The notes under the pieces: generated by a model | What the model was told of the DNA's origin: nothing | The model's database searches: none | Seen by the model: only the letters and a program-made list of their open reading frames with translations | Made by a program: the position numbers and the translations under genes | Part shown: positions 18,355 through 26,865 of the stretch, in pieces | Layout of the letters: every line of letters begins with the position of its first letter | How positions within the stretch are numbered: the first letter of the stretch is position 1 | NCBI GenBank assembly: GCA_026397915.1 | Contig: JAPLTX010000004.1 | Span: 1 to 64,000, forward strand | DNA: 64,000 bases | Source of the DNA: Verrucomicrobiota bacterium | Lineage (GTDB): Bacteria > Verrucomicrobiota > Verrucomicrobiia > CAIQCK01 | Direction: 5' to 3'

Positions 18355-20217
18355 TCACTTTTCTTTCGGCAAGAGGCCGGAAGCTTCAAGGCGCTTTTTT
18401 GTATCGGCGATGACGCGGTCGTGAGCGGCGAATGACTGACGATCCGAACTCCATCCTTGGATGTCCGCTTTCTTGAAAGCCGCCCATGAGTCACCATCCA
18501 GGATTATCAAAATAGCGTTCAGCGCATCATCACAAGCACGTGTTGCGAATCCTCGTGGCGCGCTCGACTCTTCCGGCTCTCGGATCACCCGCTTGTCATC
18601 GAGAGCCGGCGCTAAATACTTGATGAACTGTCGGTCGCCGGTTGCGCCGGCTTCCGACACTGCCCGGCTCCATTCGTAAAGTTCATTGTCCTTTAGTTCT
18701 CTCGGCCTCGATGTCAGAACCGGCTTCTGCTTCAACAGCGCGGCCGAGATGCGCGCCACGTAATCCGGCTTGCCGATCCATTCGTTTCGATGCCGCTGTA
18801 GGATGTGAAAAGCCCAGTAGAAGTTACCCTTTTCAAAACGAGCGACGGCCGCTTTCAGAAATTCCTCGTTCCACACTCCTGTAGCGAGCGCTTCATCCCA
18901 CACGCCACTGCGCTCTTTGGCAAGTTCTTCGCGATAATAAGCCAAGACCTCAGGGGCGTTGGGGAAACGGCGCCCCAGATGTTCGGCGATTGATGTTCGA
19001 TCGCGCTTTCCGGTCTTAAGCCCCTCCAACAGATCATCAAGGGTCATGGCATCCGCGATTTCTTTCATCCTTAAAAGGCCGAGCCGATATGTGGATTCGT
19101 CTGAACTGCGGCCATCAATCAGAGCAGGTGTTCCGTCAGATAGGATGGCCGTTTGCTTCCTTCGTGGGTCTGGGTGTGGTTTCAGTTCTGTGCGGAGACC
19201 TTCTCTCAATTGCTGCTTCATGGATTCGATTGCGGGCGGACCGGGATACCGCATCTCGAAATCGAATGGAACCTTGTCAAAATAGAACCGGCGCTTATCT
19301 TGCAGCCACACATCTCCGCCAGTCGTTGCGGAAACGTGAACGCTTGTTTTGGGAGACAGTTCCATCGCCGCTGCCAAGGGCGATCGCAAAGCAGTTCCTG
19401 TGACAGTGTTTACTCCGTTCGTAATCTCCCATAACGAGACAGTTTCCCAAGGCACTGACACGTGCGGCCTTTCCACATCGCTTCGGCTAGTCTTAAACTG
19501 AACCCAAATTTGCAGCACCTTAAGCGGCCCGCCACTTCTATTATCGAACTCCAATGCCATCGGAAACGGATCTGCAGCCGAGAAGATTGGCATGTAACGC
19601 AACTTCACCGTCATCACTTCGTTGCTCAGTATGAGCACCGACCGCCACTCTTTGTATTCCCCGGCTACGATAATAGGGGTGCTGACTGGTTCCGATTTTC
19701 CCCCAAGCCGTTTCTTTTTGGTCGGCGCACGGGAAACTTTTGCCGGCACAACGCGCGTCGGCTTGTCTCGGTCGCTGCGTTGTGCCAGCAAAGGAGAGGG
19801 CTGGGTTGTCGGCCCAGAAACCTGACGCAATGGTTTTCCATTTCCGGTTATTTCGAGGATTTCGATCTTGGAGAAGACCGTTGGAGATTGAAAGCTGCCA
19901 AGTCCCAACAGACGGTTGTCACGCATGGTCCAAATTCGATGCATGGATGCGTCCGCAAAGTCAGTGTCCCAATGTGAGATGAGCTTGCCATCTAAGAACG
20001 CTTTGACGCCATTTGTTCTCACCTGCAAGAGGGATTCATAACTCTTTCCGTTCTCAAAACAACTTGATACGACCACTGCCGTTGCATTGTCCTTTAATTT
20101 TTTCCACCCACGGTATCGAAACCGAAAACGGTATTCTCCCCAGCACCGATAACCCATGCCGCGGCTCGGCCTGCCTGTGAAAACATTTGGATGATCGGGC
20201 CTCGACCTTGGGTGCAA
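18355..20217 (-). CDS. LamG-domain protein, 3' part after a frameshift
   Basis: Reading frame holding the second half of a LamG-like domain (SYESLLQVRTNGVKAFLDGK, HRIWTMRDNRLLGLGSF) and a long C-terminal region with the helical segment MTLDDLLEGLKTGKRDRTSI. Coding signal begins only near 20097; the first ~40 codons of the open frame are antisense-like filler. The upstream frame (20094-21731) ends exactly where this one becomes meaningful, so both are one gene of about 1125 codons split by a -1/+1 shift. Base composition is poorer in G+C than the core genes. Function unknown. Confidence 0.75.
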   Translation of the reverse strand: MHPRSRPDHPNVFTGRPSRGMGYRCWGEYRFRFRYRGWKKLKDNATAVVVSSCFENGKSYESLLQVRTNGVKAFLDGKLISHWDTDFADASMHRIWTMRDNRLLGLGSFQSPTVFSKIEILEITGNGKPLRQVSGPTTQPSPLLAQRSDRDKPTRVVPAKVSRAPTKKKRLGGKSEPVSTPIIVAGEYKEWRSVLILSNEVMTVKLRYMPIFSAADPFPMALEFDNRSGGPLKVLQIWVQFKTSRSDVERPHVSVPWETVSLWEITNGVNTVTGTALRSPLAAAMELSPKTSVHVSATTGGDVWLQDKRRFYFDKVPFDFEMRYPGPPAIESMKQQLREGLRTELKPHPDPRRKQTAILSDGTPALIDGRSSDESTYRLGLLRMKEIADAMTLDDLLEGLKTGKRDRTSIAEHLGRRFPNAPEVLAYYREELAKERSGVWDEALATGVWNEEFLKAAVARFEKGNFYWAFHILQRHRNEWIGKPDYVARISAALLKQKPVLTSRPRELKDNELYEWSRAVSEAGATGDRQFIKYLAPALDDKRVIREPEESSAPRGFATRACDDALNAILIILDGDSWAAFKKADIQGWSSDRQSFAAHDRVIADTKKRLEASGLLPKEK

Positions 20218-21731
20218 TTGAACACGATACGAAAGTCGTATTCTGCTGGCACCAAGTAAGGAATCTGAATCTTGGCCGTAGTCGTATTGTCAGAAACAAG
20301 GGCGCCACCTTGCAGACTCCAATTTCCACCTACACGATTCTGCGCCGGGTCAATCAGCGGCATCAAATTCACGGCGCGCGACCATGCGGGGTCATTCGTC
20401 GGCAAAGTCTGAGCGATTGTCGCTGGGTTATTCGTAGGCACCGGCGCGGCAGCAGTGGCATCAATGATACGCGCTAATTCAGGCTTTCTTGCCACAACCT
20501 TTTCGATTCGCGGTTGCATGAGTGAAGGACCGGACGTCGCCACATGGGAGAGTTGGGCGCGTGACAAAGCGCTAAAAGCCCTGCTCAGGATCGGCGTTTG
20601 CTGGTTTTGAGTGCCAGATTTTTCTTTTGCACCCGACCGTGATTCTGTCGCGGAAACCTGCTTGCGGTCCACGGAGCAGTTCAGAACCTCGCGGGATTTG
20701 ATGCTAACAGACACGCTGCCGACGCAAGCGCCGCCACGGCCTCTCATCTCAAGCCGCAGCGTGTTTCCGGTGACCTGCACGGCGCGATAAGCGCGGCCAT
20801 CCGATTCAACAACCTTATCGTCGAAATCTCTCCCCAACGAGTCTCTGAAAAATGTGTATCGGCCCCGCATGATGGAATCCGAGTAACCGTCGCCGTCCAT
20901 CACCCAGCCGCGGCGAGCATTGCCGAGATCGTAGCCGCCGACTTGCTTGTCAAAGCGAGTCGTCAAGATGTCTAAAGAATCTTTTTCGCCAGCGCGTCGG
21001 GTGACCAGGCTGTCGCACCAAAGCAAACCGCTGTCCACAGTTCCACCCACGATGCCGGAGTCGGTTTCAATGTAGAAATCCTGTTCCGGCCCAGCCCAAG
21101 TTTCGCCGCTATCGGTCACAAACACCGTGATGGGCAGTGACTCATTTCCGATATCGGGCCGGCCCAAGGCAAACCGAATCTTGTATGAACATTGCTTCGC
21201 CGCCACGCGTTTGGTTCCGGCGCTCTTGGTGGAGTGCAGTTCCACGGTGGTCTTCTCCCAATCGCCTTTCCTTTCTTTCCACGCAGCGAGTTTCGCCCTC
21301 TTTAGCACCGGCCCGAAAATCGCGTCATAATATGGCTCCGACTCGATATAGCGCTTGAGATCTTCCAGTTTGGTATTCTCCATGCTCGATGCCGCGATTG
21401 CCTTCGCGGCACGCTGATAGACTTGTTCCGCGGTTTCGCTATGGCCCAAAGCTTCCTCAATCATCGCCAGCCGAGTGACTGCCCAGGCCAGTTTTTGGCG
21501 TGTGTCCTTGACTTCGGATTGTTGCTGCTTGGTGGGAAGAAGCTTCTCCAAGGCGCTGATGTAATCCTGCGTGGCTTTCTTCGCATCGCAGATCGAGCCG
21601 CTTCTGTAAGCGAGGTGCGCCACCGTCGAGGTCCATTGGACCGTCTCCGTTTGAATTTCCTCCACCTCGTGAATGAAACCGCACGAATTGCAGACGAGGC
21701 ACGTCAGAACGATTTGGAGCGCTCGTTTCAT
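20094..21731 (-). CDS. LamG-domain protein, 5' part (possible lipoprotein), ends at a frameshift
   Basis: 545 codons from the ATG at 21731 (MKRALQIVLTCLVCNSCGF, a signal peptide with a possible but non-canonical lipid cysteine). Contains a helical N-terminal region, a beta-rich middle (FYIETDSGIVGGTVDSGLLW) and the first half of a LamG-like domain (VNLMPLIDP, GGNWSLQGGALVSD, YDFRIVFNCTQGRG, FGFDTVGGK). The domain stops mid-sheet at a TAA and continues in the -1 frame, in the gene part listed at 18355. The junction is the heptamer A-AAA-AAT (20103-20097). Probably one gene. Confidence 0.72.
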   Translation of the reverse strand: MKRALQIVLTCLVCNSCGFIHEVEEIQTETVQWTSTVAHLAYRSGSICDAKKATQDYISALEKLLPTKQQQSEVKDTRQKLAWAVTRLAMIEEALGHSETAEQVYQRAAKAIAASSMENTKLEDLKRYIESEPYYDAIFGPVLKRAKLAAWKERKGDWEKTTVELHSTKSAGTKRVAAKQCSYKIRFALGRPDIGNESLPITVFVTDSGETWAGPEQDFYIETDSGIVGGTVDSGLLWCDSLVTRRAGEKDSLDILTTRFDKQVGGYDLGNARRGWVMDGDGYSDSIMRGRYTFFRDSLGRDFDDKVVESDGRAYRAVQVTGNTLRLEMRGRGGACVGSVSVSIKSREVLNCSVDRKQVSATESRSGAKEKSGTQNQQTPILSRAFSALSRAQLSHVATSGPSLMQPRIEKVVARKPELARIIDATAAAPVPTNNPATIAQTLPTNDPAWSRAVNLMPLIDPAQNRVGGNWSLQGGALVSDNTTTAKIQIPYLVPAEYDFRIVFNCTQGRGPIIQMFSQAGRAAAWVIGAGENTVFGFDTVGGKN

Positions 21732-21773
21732 TTTAACAACCTTCCCGCAATAAAGAATACTCACCGGCGCTGC

Positions 21774-21862
21774 GCCTAAATCAACTCGTTCTACTTCGCG
21801 ATCACTGTCGGCAGGTGCGCAGATTCTAACGAATGAAGAGTGTAGAGTGAAGTATTAAGAGT
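21774..21862. repeat. Decayed copy of a collagen-like gene tail, plus TTAAGAGT-type repeat
   Basis: 21774-21815 (CAACTCGTTCTACTTCGCGA, then TCACTGTCGGCAGGT) is a diverged copy of the 3' end of the collagen-like gene at about 21878-21918 (CAACTCATTCAACTTCGCGA, then TCACTGTCGGGAGGT). The copy contains stops in the original frame, so it is a remnant. It is followed by a TTAAGAGT-type string at 21834-21862. Confidence 0.65.
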
Positions 21863-22693
21863 TCATCTCCTCCCCGCCTGAATCAACTCATTCAACTTCG
21901 CGATCACTGTCGGGAGGTCGGCGTTGGGGTCAAGCAGTTGGACGCCATTGGTGTTCGCGCTCGTGCCGGCGATGGCATTGTTGATCGCGTCGTTGAGTTG
22001 CTGATTTGAAACTTCTCCCGGCGGGCCTTGAGGGCCTTCGGGTCCTGGCGCACCTTCGGGACCGGCGGGACCGCTCGCGACGGTGAACGGGCCGTAGCTG
22101 CTGCCGTCGCTCATATCCACGATGGCGCGGCCGTCGCCGCTGTCGTGAACGCCGACGACGCTGCGGCCTTCGGGGCCGGGCGAGCCGTCGTTGCCATTCG
22201 CGCCATTCATTCCATCGCTGCCGCGTTCACCTTGTGGGCCTGCGGGCGGCGTGAACGGGCCGTAGCTGCTGCCGTCGCTCATGTCCACCATGAAGGAGCC
22301 GCTGCCGATGTCGCGGATGTTGGTGACGCTGCGGCCATCGGCTCCGGCGCTGCCGGTTTCGCCCTGTGGTCCGCTGGCAACGCTGAAGGGGCCATAGGTG
22401 GCGCCGTCGCTCATTTCGACGAGGACGCGGCCGTCGCCGTTGTCGCGGACGTTGACGATGCCGCGTCCGTCCGCTCCCGCTGGCCCCGGCGGGCTGTCGC
22501 TGCCCGGGGGTCCGGCTGGGCCGGGTTCTCCCGGATCGCCCTTGTCGCCCTTGTCTCCTTTTTCTCCGGGCGCTCCTTGCAGCGGCGGCGGGACGGAGTC
22601 TATCCGCTCGTTGAGCGCGTTGAAGTTGTTGCGGAGTATATCGGCGTCAATGTCGTCGCCGTTCTGGGGATGGTTCGGGTCGAAGGTTGGCAT
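21863..22693 (-). CDS. Collagen-like repeat protein
   Basis: 276 aa. N-terminal head MPTFDPNHPQNGDDIDADIL with a helical segment (LRNNFNALNERIDSV), then Gly-X-Y collagen blocks (GEKGDKGDKGDPGEPG). Three copies of a ~45-residue module follow: GR-x-V-x-x-x-x-D-x-G-x-G, then V-x-MSDGxxYGPF, then a G-X-Y run. C-terminal helix NGVQLLDPNADLPTVIAKLN resembles a trimerisation or anchor segment. No signal peptide seen. Such proteins usually form surface or phage-tail-like trimers. A decayed second copy lies just downstream of the stop. Confidence 0.8.
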   Translation of the reverse strand: MPTFDPNHPQNGDDIDADILRNNFNALNERIDSVPPPLQGAPGEKGDKGDKGDPGEPGPAGPPGSDSPPGPAGADGRGIVNVRDNGDGRVLVEMSDGATYGPFSVASGPQGETGSAGADGRSVTNIRDIGSGSFMVDMSDGSSYGPFTPPAGPQGERGSDGMNGANGNDGSPGPEGRSVVGVHDSGDGRAIVDMSDGSSYGPFTVASGPAGPEGAPGPEGPQGPPGEVSNQQLNDAINNAIAGTSANTNGVQLLDPNADLPTVIAKLNELIQAGRR

Positions 22694-22800
22694 GGCTCGG
22701 CTCTCTCCTTTGGTTTCGAGTTTCGCGTTTTTTTACCGAAAGAGGCCCGCGAAGGCAAGAACACGAATCAGCCCGCGAAATGCGCCAAAGGACGCCAAAG

Positions 22801-22872
22801 TTGTAGTGGCGGCCGTCTCGGCCGCTCCGGGATCAATTTTATCTTTGTCGGCCGAGACGGCCGACTCTACAA
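22801..22872. repeat. Long inverted repeat TTGTAGTGGCGGCCGTCTCGGC
   Basis: TTGTAGTGGCGGCCGTCTCG on the left and GGCCGAGACGGCCGACTCTAC on the right are near reverse complements around an AT-rich loop, forming a long hairpin. Belongs to the family of TGTAGxGGCGGyyTCyGACCGCC repeats. Preceded by low-complexity DNA (22741-22800, AAATGCGCCAAAGGACGCCA). No gene seen in 22694-22937. Confidence 0.7.
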
Positions 22873-22937
22873 CGCATATCCGGCTGTTTTCGCGTGTCTC
22901 GCTGGCAAATCCACGTAAATACCGTAAAAATAAGGCG

Positions 22938-23201
22938 ATGCGCACGCTCCGCAGGCCGGCTGACACGCTCCGCAAAGCGATTTACTTGCTCCGCAACCCG
23001 ATTTACACGCTCCGCAGGCCAACTTGCAGGCTCCGCAGAACGGCTCGCAACCTCCGCAAAGCGACTTCCATGTTCCGCAACCCAAATCACAAGTTCCGCA
23101 GAACGGCTTGCGCGCTTCGCAGATTTCCTCGCGCGCTCCGCAGATGGACGCGCTTGTTGCGCAACGGAGCAAACTTTCTCCGCCCATCGGCTGGACGTTG
23201 A
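22938..23201 (+). CDS. Candidate heptad-repeat ORF over the 21-bp array (coding frame uncertain)
   Basis: 87 codons from an ATG preceded by ATAAGGCG. Translates into repeated heptads of the form TLRRPAD, TLRKAIY, LLRNPIY, with L-R constant. The opposite strand (22839-23297) gives amphipathic heptads such as RVAEQVN, RFAERVS, RPAERAH, which look more like a natural coiled coil. Because the underlying repeat is stop-free in all six frames, no frame can be preferred firmly. Function unknown. Confidence 0.25.
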   Translation: MRTLRRPADTLRKAIYLLRNPIYTLRRPTCRLRRTARNLRKATSMFRNPNHKFRRTACALRRFPRALRRWTRLLRNGANFLRPSAGR

Positions 23202-23230
23202 CTCAGAAGGGAGCGCAGTTTCCGCAACGT
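22941..23230. repeat. 21-bp tandem repeat array, about 14 units
   Basis: Units anchored on TCCGCA begin at 22948, 22969, 22990, 23011, 23032, 23053, 23074, 23095, 23116, 23137, 23158, 23179 and 23221, exactly 21 bp apart; the slot at 23200 is degenerate. The 21-bp period equals seven codons. All six frames are open through most of the array. Units differ mostly outside the TCCGCA core. There are no unique spacers, so it is not a CRISPR array. Confidence 0.92.
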
Positions 23231-23290
23231 AGTTTTTATGTCCAGCGCGAGCTTGAAGTCCGGCCCCAAGACGGGTAGGGACAAAGTTAC

Positions 23291-24457
23291 ATGCCAAAGA
23301 CCAGCAGCCGCCTGAACTATTTCACGGAGTCGGTCATCCGCCGGATGACGCGCGTGGCGAACGCGCACGGAGCCATCAACCTGTCACAGGGCTTTCCCGA
23401 TTTCGACCCGCCGCCGGAGTTGCTCAAGGCCGCCGAGCGCGCCGTGCGGAGCGGGCCGCATCAATACGCCGTGACGTGGGGCGCGCCGAATTTCCGCGCC
23501 GCGCTGGCCCGCAAGCAGTCGCGCTTCATGGGCATCCCGCTCGATCCGGACGCGCACTTTGTCGTCACCTGCGGCAGCACCGAGGCGATGATGGTGGCCA
23601 TGATGACGGCGTGCAATCCCGGCGACAAGGTCATCATCTTCTCGCCGTTCTACGAGAACTACGTCGCCGACACGATCCTCTCCGAGGCCGAGCCGATCTA
23701 CGTGCCGTTGCGTCCGCCGGACTTCAGCTTCGACGCCGACGAACTGCGCCGGGCGTTCGCGCAGAAACCGAAGGCATTGATCCTCTGCAACCCGGCGAAT
23801 CCGTCGGGCAAGGTGTTCACGCGCGATGAACTGCTGTTCATCGCGAAGCTGGCGGAGGAATACGACACGTTTGTCATCACTGACGAGGTTTATGAGCACA
23901 TCGTCTATGCGCCGAGCGAGCACGTCTATTTCGCCGCGCTGCCGGGGATGTTTGAGCGCACGATCTCGTGCAGTTCGCTCTCGAAGACCTACTCGATCAC
24001 CGGCTGGCGGCTCGGCTATGTGATCGCGCCGCCGGCCATCATTAACGACGCGCGGAAGGTCCACGATTTCCTGACGGTGGGCGCGGCGGCTCCGTTGCAG
24101 GAGGCGGCGGTGACGGCGCTGGGCTTTGCGGACAGTTACTACGAGGAACTGCGGGCGGTTTACACCGGGAAGCGAACGGTCTTCCTGAAACATCTCGACG
24201 AGGCCGGCCTGGCCTACACGCGGCCCGAAGGCGCCTACTATGTGATGGTGGACGTCTCGGAGTTTGGCTGGGAGGATGACGTGGAGTTCTGCGAATGGAT
24301 GGCGCGCGAGGTCGGCGTCGCCGCCGTGCCCGGATCAAGTTTCTTCCGCGAGCCGGTGAAGCACCTCATTCGTTTTCATTTCGCCAAGCGCACGGAAACG
24401 TTGGTGGCTGCCGGTGAACGTCTGATGAAGTTGAGGGCAAAGGCGCGTCCGGCCTGA
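23291..24457 (+). CDS. Class I/II PLP aminotransferase (kynurenine/methionine aminotransferase-like)
   Basis: 388 aa. SQGFPDFDPP near the N-terminus, CNPANPSGKVF (PLP/substrate), DEVYEHIVY and the Schiff-base lysine K232 in SSLSKTYSITGWRLGY are the class I fold-type hallmarks. Closest in pattern to the YbdL/kynurenine aminotransferase group, which take methionine, aromatic amino acids or kynurenine. Substrate not determinable. The start lies 60 bp after the 21-bp array; GGGTAGGGACA upstream could serve as ribosome site. Confidence 0.9.
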   Translation: MPKTSSRLNYFTESVIRRMTRVANAHGAINLSQGFPDFDPPPELLKAAERAVRSGPHQYAVTWGAPNFRAALARKQSRFMGIPLDPDAHFVVTCGSTEAMMVAMMTACNPGDKVIIFSPFYENYVADTILSEAEPIYVPLRPPDFSFDADELRRAFAQKPKALILCNPANPSGKVFTRDELLFIAKLAEEYDTFVITDEVYEHIVYAPSEHVYFAALPGMFERTISCSSLSKTYSITGWRLGYVIAPPAIINDARKVHDFLTVGAAAPLQEAAVTALGFADSYYEELRAVYTGKRTVFLKHLDEAGLAYTRPEGAYYVMVDVSEFGWEDDVEFCEWMAREVGVAAVPGSSFFREPVKHLIRFHFAKRTETLVAAGERLMKLRAKARPA

Positions 24458-24486
24458 AGCACACCGGAGCCAGCCGCACCGTCCGC

Positions 24487-25482
24487 TCAACGCGCGGTGG
24501 CGGCATCGCGGATGAAATCCACCTTGGCGGACAGCTCCGGGGTCATGAAACTGTCGGGCTGCTCGACCTGGACTTTGATCTGGAGCGTGCCCTTCTGGCG
24601 GTTGGCTTCGGGCGCGATCTCGGCGACGTAGCCGTTGTAGCGCTTGTCGGGGTAGGCTTCGGGGCTGATGCGGCAACGTTGCTTGAGATGGATCTTCGCC
24701 AGGTCCGCCTCGTTGAGGTCAATCTCCACCTGGAGGTCGGTGAGGTCGGCCATCGAGACCAGCGCGGTGCTCGGTCCGCGCGTGCCGCCGAAGGTCATCG
24801 GCGTGACGAGTTCGTCCGCCTCCACGAGCTTCTCCAGAATCGTGCCGCTGATGGGCGCGCGGATGACGCACCATTCCATGTAGGTTTGCGCGTAGGCGAG
24901 CTGGCCTTTGGCGACGGTGATCTGCGCGAGGGCCATGTCGTGGGCGCGGCGGGCGTCGTCGAGGGCGCGCTCGCTCTCGATGTTCTTGCTGGAGAGCGCC
25001 TGCTGGCGTTTGAGGTTGGCCTCGCCGTTGGCGAGGTCAGCCTGCGCGCGGGCGAGATTGCCCTCGGCTTCGAGGAGCTTGGCGCGGTATTCGGCGTCGT
25101 CGAGCCGGACGATCACGTCGTCTTTCTTGACGTGGTCGCCCTTGTGGACGCCGATCCATTTCACCATCGCCTGGAAGCGCGGGCTAAGCTCGATGCGTTC
25201 GCGCGGGATGACGTAGCCGCTGACGGTAAGCACGACATCGCCGGGCTTCGGCGGCGCGACCGGCTGCACCACGGTCTGGCCGGGCGTTGGCTCGGATTTC
25301 TTCGCGAGGAAAAGGGCGCCCCGGTCGTTCGTCGTGAACACAAACACGCCGCCGATGACGGCGACGATCAGCATAACCAGCAACAGCAGCACCAGCGGCC
25401 CGGCTTTGCGCCGCGATTTTTTCTCCGGCGCGATCGGCAGCCGGCTCAGCGCCGGCGGCCCTTGTTGTGACGGTGAACTCAT
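24487..25482 (-). CDS. Membrane-fusion (HlyD/MacA-like) periplasmic adaptor
   Basis: 331 aa. Cytoplasmic basic N-terminus, one TM segment (GPLVLLLLVMLIVAVIGGVF), then barrel/lipoyl half-motifs (VLTVSGYVIPRERIELSPRF and VIRAPISGTILE) around a coiled-coil hairpin (LEAEGNLARAQADLANGEAN). Last gene of the four-gene export operon ATPase-permease-permease-adaptor. Links the inner-membrane ABC transporter to the outer membrane; a TolC-like partner is not in the window. Confidence 0.9.
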   Translation of the reverse strand: MSSPSQQGPPALSRLPIAPEKKSRRKAGPLVLLLLVMLIVAVIGGVFVFTTNDRGALFLAKKSEPTPGQTVVQPVAPPKPGDVVLTVSGYVIPRERIELSPRFQAMVKWIGVHKGDHVKKDDVIVRLDDAEYRAKLLEAEGNLARAQADLANGEANLKRQQALSSKNIESERALDDARRAHDMALAQITVAKGQLAYAQTYMEWCVIRAPISGTILEKLVEADELVTPMTFGGTRGPSTALVSMADLTDLQVEIDLNEADLAKIHLKQRCRISPEAYPDKRYNGYVAEIAPEANRQKGTLQIKVQVEQPDSFMTPELSAKVDFIRDAATAR

Positions 25483-25513
25483 GATTCGATGTCGGGTGGA
25501 TTGTGAACCATTT

Positions 25514-26674
25514 CTAGGCGGAGCGCAATGCGTCGAGCACGGGCTTGCGCGCGGCGACGCGGGCGGGCAGCAGGCCGCCGAGCACGCCCATCACCACCGC
25601 AAATGCCAGGCCCTTGGCCAGCAGTTCGCCGGTGATGCGAAACTCGAACGCGACCTCCGAGAACGTCGTCCAGCTCATCGTGCCGGTGGCCATGCCGTTG
25701 ATCGGCAGCGACGCGAGGCAACCGAGCGCGCCGCCGACCAGCGCCAGCAGCACCGCTTCAAGCAGGAACGACAGGTAAATGTCCCGCCGGCGGAAGCCGA
25801 GCACGCGCAGCGTGCCGATCTCGCGCGTGCGCGCGCCGACAGCCGCATACATCGTGTTCATGGCCGCAAACGCCGCGCCGATGCTCATGATGACCGCGAG
25901 GAAACCGCCCATGAACTGAATTGGCCCGGCGTTCTTCGTCTGCTCTTTGTAATACTCCGACTCCGGTAGCACGCGCACGAAAAGGTCTTTGTTCGCTTCC
26001 AGCCGCTTGATGAGCGCCTCGCCGGCCGCCGCGTCCTTCGGTCGCAGCAGCACCGAGCCGTAGAAGGAACGGCTGAACGCCTCGCGCACCTCATCAGCGT
26101 CGGTCCAGATTTCCGATTCGTAGGTCGTCTTGGTCGCGTCGAAGACGCCCGCCACGCGCCACGTCCGTTTGCCGGCGCGGAAAGTCTCGCCGACGCGGCA
26201 GTGGGCGAAGCGCGAGGCGATCTTGCGGCTGACGATGCACTCGGCCAGGCCCGGCTGAAACAGGCGGCCCTCGATGAGCTTCACGTTGGGCCGGAGTTCC
26301 AATCCGATGGGACCGATGCCGCGCACGAGCACGTTGGCGTTGCCGCCGCCGATGCGGTCGAGTTGGATAAGCACGATGATCTCCGGCGACACGACCGGAT
26401 CGCCACGCTCGTTGCGGGCGATCTCGTCGTGATACTTGAACCGGAGCACCTTGCTGCGCTCGATCTGGCTGGAGGATTCGGCGGTGGAGCCTTTGCGCAT
26501 CACCAGCAGGTTGCGCGCGTCGCCGGTGTTGACGTAGGTGGCCTTGAGGCCGCGGGCGAGCGCCATAACCATCACGAACACCGCCACCGTCAGCGCGATG
26601 CCGAGCGCGGTGGCGATCGTCGAGCGCCAGCGCACGCGCAGGTTGCGGAGATTGTATTTGATCGGGATGGCCAT
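25514..26674 (-). CDS. ABC transporter permease, MacB/FtsX type
   Basis: 386 aa. N-terminal TM segment (TIATALGIALTVAVFVMVMA), a large extracytoplasmic MacB-PCD domain, then three C-terminal TM segments with the FtsX motif VGARTREIGTLRVLGFRRRD. Of the DevC/MacB type, which moves substrates or strips lipoproteins by mechanotransmission rather than classical channel transport. Second permease of the operon; separated from the other permease by a 190-bp spacer holding a BIME-like repeat. Confidence 0.9.
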   Translation of the reverse strand: MAIPIKYNLRNLRVRWRSTIATALGIALTVAVFVMVMALARGLKATYVNTGDARNLLVMRKGSTAESSSQIERSKVLRFKYHDEIARNERGDPVVSPEIIVLIQLDRIGGGNANVLVRGIGPIGLELRPNVKLIEGRLFQPGLAECIVSRKIASRFAHCRVGETFRAGKRTWRVAGVFDATKTTYESEIWTDADEVREAFSRSFYGSVLLRPKDAAAGEALIKRLEANKDLFVRVLPESEYYKEQTKNAGPIQFMGGFLAVIMSIGAAFAAMNTMYAAVGARTREIGTLRVLGFRRRDIYLSFLLEAVLLALVGGALGCLASLPINGMATGTMSWTTFSEVAFEFRITGELLAKGLAFAVVMGVLGGLLPARVAARKPVLDALRSA

Positions 26675-26697
26675 GACTCAATCGCTTCGTTGCCGCG

Positions 26698-26846
26698 GCC
26701 CCTCACCCTGGCCCTCTCCCCATCGGATGGGGAGAGGGAAGCAGTTCACACCTCTTTGAAAGCGTTCATCATCCAGTGAGTCGCAATGCGGCGCGCCGGG
26801 CTTCTCCCTCTCCCCCGCAGCGGGGGAGAGGGTTGGGGTGAGGGGG
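26698..26846. repeat. BIME-like paired repeat (copy 2), inside the export operon
   Basis: GCCCCTCACCCTGGCCCTCT on the left is mirrored by GAGGGTTGGGGTGAGGGGG on the right, enclosing hairpins CTCTCCCCATCGGATGGGGAGAG and CTCCCCCGCAGCGGGGGAG. Same layout as 16672-16817. It lies between two genes that should be co-transcribed, so it may affect mRNA stability there. Confidence 0.8.
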
Positions 26847-26865
26847 TGTTCGGGTTGCATAGTGT

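Noticed and set aside
22941-23230. 21-bp array considered as a CRISPR array
   Set aside because: No unique spacers; the period is uniform and units are contiguous. No cas genes are nearby.
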